From contig NZ_VDGH01000010.1 of the NCBI RefSeq assembly GCF_006861795.1, forward strand, positions 125,982 through 189,981: a stretch of DNA of 64,000 nt, written 5' to 3'. Of the stretch, positions 51,343-59,882 are shown in pieces. The translations under genes were made by a program, and so were the position numbers. The DNA comes from Psychrobacillus lasiicapitis. Lineage in GTDB: Bacteria > Bacillota > Bacilli > Bacillales_A > Planococcaceae. How positions within the stretch are numbered: the stretch's first letter is position 1; each line of letters begins with the position of its first letter. The notes beneath the pieces were generated by a model that searched no databases, had not been told where the DNA came from, and was given only the letters and a program-made list of their open reading frames with translations.

Positions 51343-51892
51343 GCATTTAAGTATATATGAACAAGATTGGTGTGCTATTTTAGAGGAAAATAAAAATAGA
51401 AATCCATTTATTGAATACGACTTTGTTTATAATTGGTGGAAGCTAATTGGGGAAAATGAAGGAGTAGAAATATACGCAGTAAAAGAACATAATCGAATGA
51501 TTGCATTTTTTCCATTTCAATTGAAAAAAGCCTTGTTTGGTTATATTGTACAATTTTTAGCTTATAAGGATGCATATTATATGGACCTGATTGCTTTAAA
51601 AAGAGATTTGAATCGAGTCATTATGTTTGTATTCGATGCGATTATAGATCAAAAAAAGAGTGCTGTTTTTCATTTGCATGGGTTAGTAGAGAGTAGTGGT
51701 ACTCCTGCTAAGATAACCAACTATTTGCAGGCAAGAAATATGAAGGAACAATATACACGTGCTGTAACCGAATCGAATGATTACACAAGAAAAACTATAT
51801 TTTCTACGAATACGATAAGAGCAAAAACATATCGTAACTTTTTATGGAGTAAAGAAGCAGTTAATGCGAGAAGTGTAAATAGGAAAACTTGA
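51314..51892 (+). CDS. truncated CelD/BioF2-like acyltransferase homologue, 192 aa
   Basis: TTG start 5 nt after GGGAGGA, inside the end of the epimerase gene. NPFIEYDFVYNWWKLIGENE and the following RMIAFFPFQLKK match the N-terminal half of CelD/BioF2-type proteins (GNAT-like, cell-surface polysaccharide loci). Those are normally 330-380 residues; here the C-terminal acyl-CoA half is missing and the tail (ARSVNRKT) is unrelated. Either a frameshift relic or a short partner of the pseudo-epimerase. Terminator follows. Confidence 0.6.
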   Translation: MELVLIKSYKHLSIYEQDWCAILEENKNRNPFIEYDFVYNWWKLIGENEGVEIYAVKEHNRMIAFFPFQLKKALFGYIVQFLAYKDAYYMDLIALKRDLNRVIMFVFDAIIDQKKSAVFHLHGLVESSGTPAKITNYLQARNMKEQYTRAVTESNDYTRKTIFSTNTIRAKTYRNFLWSKEAVNARSVNRKT

Positions 51893-51903
51893 TAATTTTA
51901 AAA

Positions 51904-51940
51904 ACAACGAAGGAGGCAGTATTTCCTTCGTTATTTTAAG
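51904..51940. terminator. bidirectional terminator
   Basis: AACGAAGGA / TCCTTCGTT between convergent genes, A-run before and T-run after. Confidence 0.8.
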
Positions 51941-53150
51941 TTATGCCGTATTTACGACTTAGTTGGACGATTTCAGCATCCTCATTTCTTTCGCCAATGA
52001 TTAAATCTCTTAAAATATGAGATCCTAACATACTATATACCGTTCCATTGCCACCATAACCTAACAAATAATAATGATTTCTTTTAGTAGGATGTTCGCC
52101 GATAAATGGTAAATTATCAATGGATTCTCCGAAGCTTGCAGCGTATGCATAGTCAATTTTCATACGATAATTCGGAAATAGGTTTTCTGTTTGTTTTAAT
52201 AATTTTTTAGCGTGTATCATGATTAATTCGTCTGAAAGAGGAGCATTAGGTTTGTCTTCATCTAACCCACCTGCTATTATTCTGCCGTCTGAGGTTGAAC
52301 GGATATAAAGATATGGTCGTTTTGTTTCCCAAATAAGTGCTCGTTTATACCAGTCAGATAAATTTTCTATTGGATTACTTACAAATACATAGGATCGGTT
52401 AATATCTGCACCAATTCTATTCCCTACAGGTGTAGTTTCATAACCTGTTGTATAAATGATTCGTTTCGCATGAAATGATTGTCCGGAAGTACGTAGCTCC
52501 AGATGCTCGTTTTCATTAAATACATCTTGCACCTCCACATATGGAAAGAGATGAACTCCCATCAATTCGACTTTCTTTAGAAGCGCTTGTACGAATTTTA
52601 ATGGATTTACTTCTGCATCATTAAACGTAACTAAAGCACCTAACCTAGAAAATGGAAACTTTTCTTCTATATCCTTTTGCTCGTAATAGTCACATGGAAG
52701 TCCGTACTTTTGCAAAGTAGCGTATTCGGTTCTTATTTTTTCCACGTCTTTTTCATCGCTCGCATAACAAATACTAGGTCTCCGAATAAAATCGGCATCT
52801 ATATGTAGTCGATTTACTGTTTTTTCAATGTCATCTACTGCTTCATAACAAAGCTGATAAAAGCGGACTGCCTCTCGTTCTCCAATTTGTTCGATCAATT
52901 CATGCAGCATAATATCATTTGAATACTGCAGCAAACCAGTATTGGCACTAGTGCTACCAGTGCCAAGTGCCCGTTTATCTAATATTGCTACGGATAAACC
53001 AGCCTCTGCTAATGCCAGAGCAGTTAAGGAACCGGACATGCCAGAGCCGACAATTACTGCATCATATAGATCAAGCTTTTCGTATAGAGTATTTGGAGTA
53101 AAAGGAGCGGTTGTAGTAGGCCAATAAAGTGAGCCATTATGTATGTTCAT
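51936..53150 (-). CDS. FAD-dependent oxidoreductase (DAO family), 404 aa
   Basis: D-amino-acid-oxidase-type flavoprotein. The dinucleotide fold VIVGSGMSGSLTALALAEAG begins near residue 33, followed by LDKRALGTGSTSANTGLLQY, a mid-protein FNDAEVNPLKFVQALLK segment, and a C-terminal GENIDNLPFIG-like stretch (read here ESIDNLPFIGEHP) with YLLGYGGNGTVYSML. Similar proteins oxidise glycine, sarcosine or other amines, and many are uncharacterised. The N-terminal 30 residues, rich in Thr and Pro, are as in the YurR/PuuB-like subgroup. Divergent from the exonuclease gene. Confidence 0.88.
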   Translation of the reverse strand: MNIHNGSLYWPTTTAPFTPNTLYEKLDLYDAVIVGSGMSGSLTALALAEAGLSVAILDKRALGTGSTSANTGLLQYSNDIMLHELIEQIGEREAVRFYQLCYEAVDDIEKTVNRLHIDADFIRRPSICYASDEKDVEKIRTEYATLQKYGLPCDYYEQKDIEEKFPFSRLGALVTFNDAEVNPLKFVQALLKKVELMGVHLFPYVEVQDVFNENEHLELRTSGQSFHAKRIIYTTGYETTPVGNRIGADINRSYVFVSNPIENLSDWYKRALIWETKRPYLYIRSTSDGRIIAGGLDEDKPNAPLSDELIMIHAKKLLKQTENLFPNYRMKIDYAYAASFGESIDNLPFIGEHPTKRNHYYLLGYGGNGTVYSMLGSHILRDLIIGERNEDAEIVQLSRKYGIT

Positions 53151-53255
53151 GCGTGATTCCCCCGATTATATATTTCTATTAATATACCCCCTCCTAATAA
53201 GATTTAAGCCTATTCATGTTATACTAGATAATATTAACTTTAAAGGATGTTTGAA

Positions 53256-54131
53256 ATGAATCAAGATAAACCACATGTACTAATAATAGATGGAATGGCC
53301 CTGTTATTCCGCTCGTTTTTTGCAACAGCTATGTCAGGAAACTACTTCAAAAATGAGAAAGGGATTCCAACGAATGCTGTACAAGGATTTGCACGCCATG
53401 TACTTGCTGCACAAAATTTAATGCAGCCGACGCATATGGCGGTTTGTTGGGATAAAGGAATGCATACGTTTCGTAATGAACTGTATGACGGGTATAAAGC
53501 AAACCGTCCTAAACCAGCAGAGGAACTAATCCCCCAATTTGATATGGCACAAGATTTATCGGAGCATTTAGGCTGGATGAACTTTGGGGTAGTTGGAATG
53601 GAAGCAGATGATACAATCGCTTCTATTACCCATAAATGGCAAGACGATGCGAGGTTCACAATCGTTAGTGGGGACAAAGATTTATTACAGCTACTGCATC
53701 CGTCAACGGAAATCGCATTTACGAAAAAAGGATTTACGATTTACGATGTGTACAATGAAGCGCGTTTTCTAGAGGAGTATGGAATTTCTCCGTTACTATT
53801 CCCTGATGTGAAAGCATTCATGGGGGACGCTAGCGATGGCTATACTGGCGTAAAAGGAATTGGGCCGAAAACGGCGTTGCAATTAGTGCAAACTTACGGA
53901 AGTGTGGAAGCAGTAATTGACTCCATTCATTTATTGAAAGCAGGGCAACGAACAAAAATTGAGACAGATTTAGAAATGCTGAAATTATCAAAAGAACTTG
54001 CAACGATTAGAAGGGATGTCCCAATCGAAGCAGAATTAAATCATTTAGCTGTAAATGATATACCTGCTTCGAAATTCGATTATCTGTATGAACACGGCTA
54101 TACGATATTGGCAAGACAGCTTCAAAAGTAA
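53256..54131 (+). CDS. 5'-3' exonuclease (YpcP-like, Pol I N-domain fold), 291 aa
   Basis: FEN/Pol I exonuclease-domain protein without a polymerase. IIDGMALLFRSFFAT (first metal-site Asp), MAVCWDKGMHTFRNELYDGY, EADDTIASI, SGDKDLLQLL, and the helix-hairpin-helix VKGIGPKTALQLVQTYGS. It removes RNA primers or flaps in DNA, partly redundant with Pol I in B. subtilis. The ATG at 53256 is favoured by AAAGGA 8 nt before; an in-frame ATG nine bases upstream is too close to it. Confidence 0.92.
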   Translation: MNQDKPHVLIIDGMALLFRSFFATAMSGNYFKNEKGIPTNAVQGFARHVLAAQNLMQPTHMAVCWDKGMHTFRNELYDGYKANRPKPAEELIPQFDMAQDLSEHLGWMNFGVVGMEADDTIASITHKWQDDARFTIVSGDKDLLQLLHPSTEIAFTKKGFTIYDVYNEARFLEEYGISPLLFPDVKAFMGDASDGYTGVKGIGPKTALQLVQTYGSVEAVIDSIHLLKAGQRTKIETDLEMLKLSKELATIRRDVPIEAELNHLAVNDIPASKFDYLYEHGYTILARQLQK

Positions 54132-54160
54132 TGATTGAATTTTAGAGTGATCTTTATGTT

Positions 54161-54200
54161 AAAGAGTTTTTCCTAATCCGTTGGGAAGAACTCTTTTTTT
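54161..54200 (+). terminator. terminator after the exonuclease gene
   Basis: AAAGAGTTttTCC / GGAagAACTCTTT, then TTTTG. Confidence 0.85.
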
Positions 54201-54274
54201 GTTGGTTAGGAAAACTATATGTGATTAAGACTTATGGATAACTTTTTTCAAATAGCCTAAGATTTTATACGCGA

Positions 54275-54640
54275 TATAGGGAAACTGCGCGGTAGCAAGC
54301 TCTATTTAGGTGACCACCAGGATCTTCGCTGCAGGGCGGACGCTTTCCGCGGGCACGGCTTCAATCTCCTCGGAGCTCTCGCTCCTGCTGGGCTTTCAGC
54401 TCGCGCTGTTCCCGCCGGAGTCGCCGCCCTTTCGCTCCAATCAAACAAAATTACTTACTTATTTGTGTCACCTCACTAAAAACCAAACATTATACGGTTT
54501 TCAATTGTGAGATTTGCCCAATAAATGGACTAGAGCAATCAATTACTCATTGTAAGCAATCAATTTTATACTGAAAGAATCAACTGATCGACGAAAAAAA
54601 TCATCCCTTAAAGAACAGAGTTCACTTGTTGTGAGACGCT
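54275..54640 (+). repeat. dispersed repeat family A, copy 2 (composite)
   Basis: Starts TATAGGGAAACTGCGCGGTA and carries CGCTGCAGGGCGGACGCTTT and a GC-rich block, then the 21-bp-period array from 54535. Its far end (ACTTGTTGTGAGACGCTGAT) also resembles the far end of A1. GC content is far above the neighbourhood. No gene. Confidence 0.7.
54535..54605 (+). repeat. array of four degenerate 21-bp units
   Basis: GCAATCAATT-type units begin at 54535, 54556, 54577 and about 54598, each 21 bp apart, matching the array attached to A1. Confidence 0.6.
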
Positions 54641-54689
54641 GATGTCTTTATGCAATATTGTATAAGTTAGAGGTAATCGCGATGTTTAT

Positions 54690-54858
54690 CGGACAATTTT
54701 ATCTAGATACACACAAGCGATCACGGTTGACCGTAGCACGCCAAAGCCGGATAAGCCGAAGCCATGAGACCCACTCGGGCGAAGCACGAGTTGGCTCATG
54801 CAAGGTGCGGCAAGTGCGAAGGCTCGGTGGCTATTTCTTACCGCACAGATTCCCTATT
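54690..54858 (-). repeat. dispersed repeat family A, copy 3 (inverted, divergent)
   Basis: Its right end, ACCGCACAGATTCCCTAT, is the complement of the start of A1 and A2. Inside is a long hairpin with CATGAG/CTCATG and ACTCG/CGAGT stems (about 54765-54800). The frame 54658-54978 running through it is not credible as a gene. Confidence 0.55.
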
Positions 54859-55077
54859 ATGTGTGTTACCCATTTATCCTTCCTATGTGCTAATGCTAGA
54901 GACAGGTGCTTTAGCACTTTTCTAACGTATCAATTCTTAAGTAGGGAATTTAATCATAGAATGACTAAGTTTTACTGACAAAAGAAAAATAGTAAAACTA
55001 TTATCAAAACATAGAAAATAAAATATAATTACTTTATCTATAAGATGTACATAGCTTTTCGAGAGGGGGAGAATGAC

Positions 55078-56334
55078 TTGATTCGACTTTTACAAAACAA
55101 AGACTTGGAAGCTGTAGCAGACATTGTTGCCTTTGCATATCCAGGCATGAACATCCAAACATCAGAAAAGAAATTGGAATTTATAGGTCGTTTAACGAAA
55201 GAGCAAGAAGAACAAAATGGTATTCAGTATTTTGGGTATTTTAACAAGGAAGAAGAGCTTCTAGGTATATATCGTCTGCATGATTTTGAATGTAATGTGA
55301 ATGGTAAATTCCAGCGTATTTTTGGAATTGGAATGGTAGCAGTGCATCTGCTTCATAAAAAAGAAAAAGTTGCATTTAAACTTCTTTCTCATTTCCATCA
55401 ATATGCTAGTCAAGAAAAAGTATCGCTGGTATCACTTTATCCCTTTAATCCAAGTTTTTATCGCAACATGGGTTACGGTTATGGACCAATGAAATATGAA
55501 TTTAAAATTAAACCGAATGCACTTGTTTCAGATGGTGAAAAAGGATTGGTCAAGTTCCTGTCTCCTAAGGATGAGGAAGCAATCGTTGCCTTGTATAACG
55601 ACTATGCGCAAAAAAATCATGGGATGATTAAAAGAACGTGGACTGAACGACAACGAATTAAAAATGGGGTAACTAATTATGTCGGAGTGATAGAAAATGG
55701 ACAGTTATTGGGTGCATTAGCATTCACTTTAGAACCATTAAAAGACAGTCACTTTTTGCATCAACATATGATTGTCCACGAATGGATATGGAATGATCCA
55801 AATGGCTATAAACAAATAGCTGCTTGGTTATATTCACAACAAGATCAAGTGGATCGTATTATTTTTCGGACAAATGATGCATCCTTTTTATACACGCTTT
55901 CGAATCCATTAAACGGCTCAAACCATCTTATACCAAGTGTTTATCATGAAGTGGCACATGCTGGATCAGGTTTGATGTATAGAATAACAAATGTCGTGGA
56001 TTTCATACACGAAATGAATTTCCAGCAGCTTCGTAGACCGGATGAATATATAAGGTTATTAATAGAAATTGAAGACACCTTCTTAAAGGAACAAAACGGC
56101 TTATATGAAGTTATTTACAATGGTGATTTTTGGAATGCCACAAAAATATCGAATACCAATGAAGAAGCAACGATTAAAATAGGTATTCATGATTTGAGTT
56201 CCTGGTGGATGGGGTGCATATCAATTGAGATGCTTCATAATTATGGGGCTGCCTCTATTAGAGACATAGATATTAAGAAGCTTGATGAGTGGTTTAAACC
56301 GAAACAAAGTCCTATTTGTTTCACATCGTTTTAA
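55078..56334 (+). CDS. Eis-family N-acetyltransferase, 418 aa
   Basis: Enhanced-intracellular-survival type acetyltransferase. An N-terminal GNAT domain (GIGMVAVHLLHKKEKVAFKL, YPFNPSFYRNMGYGYGP with the general-acid Tyr), a second GNAT domain (about 160-290) and a C-terminal SCP2-like domain ending in a free-carboxylate Phe (CFTSF), as the Eis mechanism requires. Eis enzymes acetylate aminoglycosides or other amines. TTG 55078 is chosen for GAGGGGGAG 7 nt before. A second GNAT gene follows after 23 bp, likely in one operon. Confidence 0.9.
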   Translation: MIRLLQNKDLEAVADIVAFAYPGMNIQTSEKKLEFIGRLTKEQEEQNGIQYFGYFNKEEELLGIYRLHDFECNVNGKFQRIFGIGMVAVHLLHKKEKVAFKLLSHFHQYASQEKVSLVSLYPFNPSFYRNMGYGYGPMKYEFKIKPNALVSDGEKGLVKFLSPKDEEAIVALYNDYAQKNHGMIKRTWTERQRIKNGVTNYVGVIENGQLLGALAFTLEPLKDSHFLHQHMIVHEWIWNDPNGYKQIAAWLYSQQDQVDRIIFRTNDASFLYTLSNPLNGSNHLIPSVYHEVAHAGSGLMYRITNVVDFIHEMNFQQLRRPDEYIRLLIEIEDTFLKEQNGLYEVIYNGDFWNATKISNTNEEATIKIGIHDLSSWWMGCISIEMLHNYGAASIRDIDIKKLDEWFKPKQSPICFTSF

Positions 56335-56357
56335 AGACATATACAAAGGGGTATGAA

Positions 56358-57233
56358 ATGATTACTTTTAAAACAATGGAGCATTTAACCTTTAAAGAAG
56401 CGCATGAACTTTTTACGAGTGGTTTTGAAGGGTATTTTATTCCGATGAAAATGTCATTGGATGTTTTTGTGGCCCGTTTCGGCAATGAAAATCTATCACC
56501 AGCTTTGTCGCTTATTATGTTTGAGGAGAATCATCCGATTGGATTCGTTTTACAGGGCATTCGTGAAGTAGATGGTAAGAAAATCGCATGGAATGGTGGT
56601 ACAGGTATCATTCCTGCATACAGAGGGAAGAAACTAGGTATTGAATTGGTAGAAAAAGCCCTTCATTTATTAAAAGAGCAAGATGTAGATATTGCAACAT
56701 TAGAAGCTTTGTCCATTAATCAGCCAGCTATTAAACTTTACGAAAAAGCTGGCTACAAAGTAATCGACACCTTACATTTTTTAGAGGCAGATGGAGAACT
56801 CTCTTTTGATGAAGAAGTTGCAAATGAATTTTCAAAAACAAGATTGCCTGCTTTTCAAGTGATAAATACAGGGATCTTTCCTTCCGTTGTTCCTTGGCAA
56901 GTGGATCCAACTAATACTCCAAGAGTAGGTGGTGAAGCAATAATTGCGACAAAGGAGAATGAGGTTCTTGCAGCTTGTTTAGTAAGAACAAAGCAACAAT
57001 ATGGGGGAGAAATAGAAGGAGTCACTTTGTTTCAAGCAGCTATTGTTACAGAAAAGGAGGAAGGCGAGCGAGCACTCCAAGCGGTTCTCCAAGAAGGTTT
57101 GTGCTTTCAACATTCGCTTAAAAGGACGACGTATAATTTATTCGATCATACGAAAAAAGCCCTTCCTTTTTTACAAAGCAAAGGGATTAGAAATACAGAT
57201 ATTTCCCAAGTATTTATGGTGAAGGAATTATAG
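56358..57233 (+). CDS. GNAT family N-acetyltransferase, 291 aa
   Basis: The N-terminal GNAT domain shows GIIPAYRGKKLGIELVEKAL (acetyl-CoA loop) and SINQPAIKLYEKAGYKVIDT. The C-terminal half is a degenerate second GNAT-like domain. The ATG at 56358 follows AAAGGGG; an earlier in-frame start overlaps the Eis gene without a site. Encoded just after the Eis-family gene, so the two may act on related substrates. Substrate unknown. Confidence 0.88.
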   Translation: MITFKTMEHLTFKEAHELFTSGFEGYFIPMKMSLDVFVARFGNENLSPALSLIMFEENHPIGFVLQGIREVDGKKIAWNGGTGIIPAYRGKKLGIELVEKALHLLKEQDVDIATLEALSINQPAIKLYEKAGYKVIDTLHFLEADGELSFDEEVANEFSKTRLPAFQVINTGIFPSVVPWQVDPTNTPRVGGEAIIATKENEVLAACLVRTKQQYGGEIEGVTLFQAAIVTEKEEGERALQAVLQEGLCFQHSLKRTTYNLFDHTKKALPFLQSKGIRNTDISQVFMVKEL

Positions 57234-57247
57234 TAAAAGAAAAACAA

Positions 57248-57285
57248 CGAAGACTGTTCCTAGTGTAGAACAGTCTTTTTCATAT
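57248..57285 (+). terminator. terminator after the GNAT gene
   Basis: AAGACTGTTC / GAACAGTCTT (57250-57259, 57268-57277), then TTT. Confidence 0.85.
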
Positions 57286-57309
57286 TAATCCTATGTTATT
57301 GTTACTAGT

Positions 57310-57840
57310 TCAGCCATTAGGCCTATTATTGAATTTTGGAGTGATTTGTATAAAAGTTAAAATAGATGCATTTTGAGCATAGGATACTTTGCGAATTTTA
57401 CTTTCTCGATTTCGTCCACCATTATCATGGATGAGTAAAAAAAGCTCGTCTTGTTCAATTTCATATCCGATAAGGGGTACCCAGTGATAAGTAAACGTCG
57501 CCTTTTTTCTCCATTGAAAGGAAAAATATTTATCGAATTTAAGAGCTACTGGTCTACCATTTTTAAGCTCATCTAATGCTGTATGAAGAGAACATTTATC
57601 AATTTGCCAATTTGGACCGAGTATTTTGCGAAGATTACGGACAAATCGATGAGTAAATAATCCAATGCGCGTACCACCTAATTTTTCGTATAGTGTATTA
57701 GGGGTGTCAGAAAAAGTATTTTCTTCTAAAAAATTTAATAATAGAAATGCTGTCACTGGACCGCATGCAGAGGCTTGATAGTCTGTTCTAATCGATGAAT
57801 CGTATTGAGATAAGCCTTGTAGTTGTAATTGGATTTTCAT
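57310..57840 (-). CDS. C39-like (papain-fold) peptidase family protein, 176 aa
   Basis: Cysteine-peptidase-type fold: catalytic Cys in YQASACGPVTAF (about residue 26), His in FTYHWVPLIGYE and the Asn/Asp motif LIHDNGG. This matches the peptidase C39-like family found as single-domain cytoplasmic proteins in bacilli. No signal peptide. Substrate unknown. The ATG at 57840 has GGAGGG 6 nt before. The 230 bp upstream of it (to 58094) are AT-rich and hold the divergent promoters. Confidence 0.8.
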   Translation of the reverse strand: MKIQLQLQGLSQYDSSIRTDYQASACGPVTAFLLLNFLEENTFSDTPNTLYEKLGGTRIGLFTHRFVRNLRKILGPNWQIDKCSLHTALDELKNGRPVALKFDKYFSFQWRKKATFTYHWVPLIGYEIEQDELFLLIHDNGGRNRESKIRKVSYAQNASILTFIQITPKFNNRPNG

Positions 57841-58094
57841 ATGGACCCTCCATTTATTCTGCATTATTGTCTAGTAAGCCATCACTTCCATGCTTAGAGC
57901 TTTTTTATTATTAATAGGAAGAACTCTTTATTATTTTATATATATTTCATCTAATTTGCACTTTTTCATAAACTATACGAATTAATAATAGAAATTTTTG
58001 AATCTTTTATATATTTATTGATTGAGTTATTTATTTGCCATACAATTAGAGATATTAATAGGTAGAGAGCAAGTGAATTAGGAGGAATCCAAAC

Positions 58095-59084
58095 ATGCAA
58101 AATGTAATAGTTTATAGAAAAGTGGACCAACGTGTTTTAGATTATTTACGCACAACATGTGAAGTTATTTATTTCGAAGAGTTAGATGTTTCAACCTATC
58201 CCGAGTTTTTCTCTCATTTAAAGGATGCAGAAGCATTGCTTGGTTCTGCTCTCAAAATAGATGAGGAGATTTTGAATAATAGTCCAAAACTAAAAGTAGT
58301 TAGTAATATTTCGGTTGGATATGATAATTTGGATTTAGATCTTTTAACAAAACGAAATATAATAGCAACAAATACACCAAGCATTTTGAATGAAACTGTA
58401 GCAGATGCTGTATTCGGTGTACTTCTTTCTGCTGCTAGAAGGATACCAGAGTTGGATGCATATGTGAAACAAGGAAATTGGGACTCAATGATTGGTGAAG
58501 AGTTATTCGGAACTGATGTGCATGGAAAAGTAATAGGCATTGTAGGGATGGGGGGAGTAGGAAAGGCGATTGCTACGCGTGCAAAATTTGGCTTTGGTAT
58601 GGAAATTCTATATCACAATAGAAGTCGTGATGAAGAAATCGAGTCGACTTACGCTGCACAATATTGCAGTTTTCAGGATTTGCTAGAACGTTCGGACTTT
58701 GTTTGTAATATGGTTCCACTAAGCGAGGAAACGAAAAATATGTATGGGGCTGCTGAATTTAAGCAGATGAAGAAAAATGCTATTTTTGTAAACGGATCCA
58801 GGGGAGCTGTCGTTGATGAAGATGCTTTAGTTGAAGCATTGAGGAATAAAGTCATTTCAGGAGCTGCATTAGATGTATATAAACAAGAACCTATCCATGT
58901 CGATCATCCGCTTTTGAAACTTCCGAATGTCGTCACTACACCACATATTGGGTCTGCGACGGTAGAGACGAGATTTAAGATGGGGATGCTCGCTGCCGAT
59001 TCTGTCTTACAGGTACTTAGAGGGGAAAATCCTACAAATGCTTTGAACATATTAACCTCGCGTGATGCTATAACAAATGAATAG
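58095..59084 (+). CDS. 2-hydroxyacid dehydrogenase (glyoxylate/hydroxypyruvate reductase type), 329 aa
   Basis: D-isomer-specific 2-hydroxyacid dehydrogenase. The NAD(P) motif GIVGMGGVGKAIATRA lies near residue 149. The catalytic Arg is in VNGSRGAVVDEDAL, the Glu in KQEPI and the His in TPHIGSAT; substrate loop SNISVGYDNLD. Reduces glyoxylate, hydroxypyruvate or 2-ketogluconate. Cofactor choice is not evident. GGAGGA before the ATG; monocistronic with a strong terminator. Confidence 0.9.
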   Translation: MQNVIVYRKVDQRVLDYLRTTCEVIYFEELDVSTYPEFFSHLKDAEALLGSALKIDEEILNNSPKLKVVSNISVGYDNLDLDLLTKRNIIATNTPSILNETVADAVFGVLLSAARRIPELDAYVKQGNWDSMIGEELFGTDVHGKVIGIVGMGGVGKAIATRAKFGFGMEILYHNRSRDEEIESTYAAQYCSFQDLLERSDFVCNMVPLSEETKNMYGAAEFKQMKKNAIFVNGSRGAVVDEDALVEALRNKVISGAALDVYKQEPIHVDHPLLKLPNVVTTPHIGSATVETRFKMGMLAADSVLQVLRGENPTNALNILTSRDAITNE

Positions 59085-59101
59085 TGTGAAATAAAATATT
59101 A

Positions 59102-59145
59102 AAGCCCTTTGAAACTTAAACTAACGGTTTCAAAGGGCTTATGCA
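59102..59145 (+). terminator. terminator after the hydroxyacid dehydrogenase gene
   Basis: AAGCCCTTTGAAAC / GTTTCAAAGGGCTT, 14 pairs. It is also usable against minus-strand transcription. Confidence 0.85.
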
Positions 59146-59162
59146 TTTAGGATTATTTGTTT

Positions 59163-59192
59163 TGAGCATCTAAAAATTCTGTTACTTGCTCT
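59163..59192 (-). repeat. duplicated 3' end of the thioredoxin gene
   Basis: TGAGCATCTAAAAATTCTGT and the next 10 bases match 59261-59290, the last codons of the thioredoxin gene (28 of 30 bases). On the minus strand it would encode QVTEFLDAQNK and then stop. Next to it lies TACGCAAAGCTCGTCGCA (59193-59210), a motif of repeat family B. Confidence 0.7.
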
Positions 59193-59253
59193 TACGCAAA
59201 GCTCGTCGCAGAGAAAAAAGTATCCCACTAGGCAGATATCTTCTCAATATTAA

Positions 59254-59571
59254 TTAATTCTGAGCATCTAGAAATTCTGTTACTTGTTCTGGTGATTTTG
59301 CGTTTGCACTGTGTAAATGTGCTTTTTTCTCGCCGTTTTGATAAATAAGAAGGCTTGGAATTCCCATTACTTCGTATTTTTCAGCGATTTCCGGTAATTC
59401 GTCACGGTTTACTTCATACCAAGTATATTGGTTATACTTTTCAATGATTGGATCGATGAACATTTCCATGCGTCGGCAATCGGGACACCAGCCAGCTTCG
59501 AATTTTACTAGTACTTCGTTGTCACCAGAAATGATTTCGTTGAATTGTTCTACAGTTGTAATTTTGTTCAT
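59254..59571 (-). CDS. thioredoxin family protein, 105 aa
   Basis: Thioredoxin fold with active site GWCPDCRRM (C29, C32) and cis-proline in VMGIPSLLIY. The P-D between the cysteines differs from the W-C-G-P-C of TrxA and is typical of YtpP/YdbP-like or bacilliredoxin-adjacent thioredoxins. Length is normal. Good AGGAGG site. Its 3' end has been partly duplicated just downstream, so the original stop region was probably displaced by an insertion. Confidence 0.9.
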   Translation of the reverse strand: MNKITTVEQFNEIISGDNEVLVKFEAGWCPDCRRMEMFIDPIIEKYNQYTWYEVNRDELPEIAEKYEVMGIPSLLIYQNGEKKAHLHSANAKSPEQVTEFLDAQN

Positions 59572-59605
59572 ATTAAAAACCTCCTATGATCTGTTTTCTT
59601 ATATA

Positions 59606-59705
59606 GGTTCCAGGCGACGGCCCTTCGGATCAATTGCCGATTTTCTACTCTTGTCAAACCCCAAGCAGCAGAACATAGGCGTGGCTCAGCAGGCGCCTTT
59701 CACTT
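59606..59705. repeat. GC-rich REP-like element upstream of thioredoxin
   Basis: CAGGCGACGGCCCTTCGGAT and the later GTGGCTCAGCAGGCGCC are far more GC-rich than the flanks, and the ends (CAGGCGAC, CAGGCGCC) are partly symmetric. It does not look coding and may be a third class of dispersed repeat, with only one copy in the window. Confidence 0.4.
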
Positions 59706-59773
59706 TTCTAAATTAGTTTACACTGTTTCAGAAAGACTAGAAAGAAAATTGCTTAAAATAATTCATTTTATTA

Positions 59774-59802
59774 TTGCGAAAATTTAAAAATTGTTCTAAA
59801 CT
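59774..59802 (+). promoter_or_regulatory. possible promoter of fadNAE
   Basis: TTGCGA, 17 bp, TAAACT. A moderate match upstream of the FadR palindrome. Confidence 0.35.
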
Positions 59803-59841
59803 AATAGACATAGAGAGTGTTCTATTTTTTTTATCAACAAA

Positions 59842-59860
59842 ATGAATGAGCATTCATTCA
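59842..59860. promoter_or_regulatory. FadR operator upstream of fadN
   Basis: ATGAATGAGCATTCATTCA is a near-perfect palindrome and fits the Bacillus FadR (TetR-type) box TGAATGA-N-N-TCATTCA. Long-chain acyl-CoA would release FadR and induce the operon. Confidence 0.85.
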
Positions 59861-59882
59861 AGAAAAAGGGAGGCTTTTGGAC

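Noticed and set aside
54658-54978. 106-codon open frame
   Set aside because: Runs through the inverted repeat copy A3; composition follows the repeat and no start signal is present.
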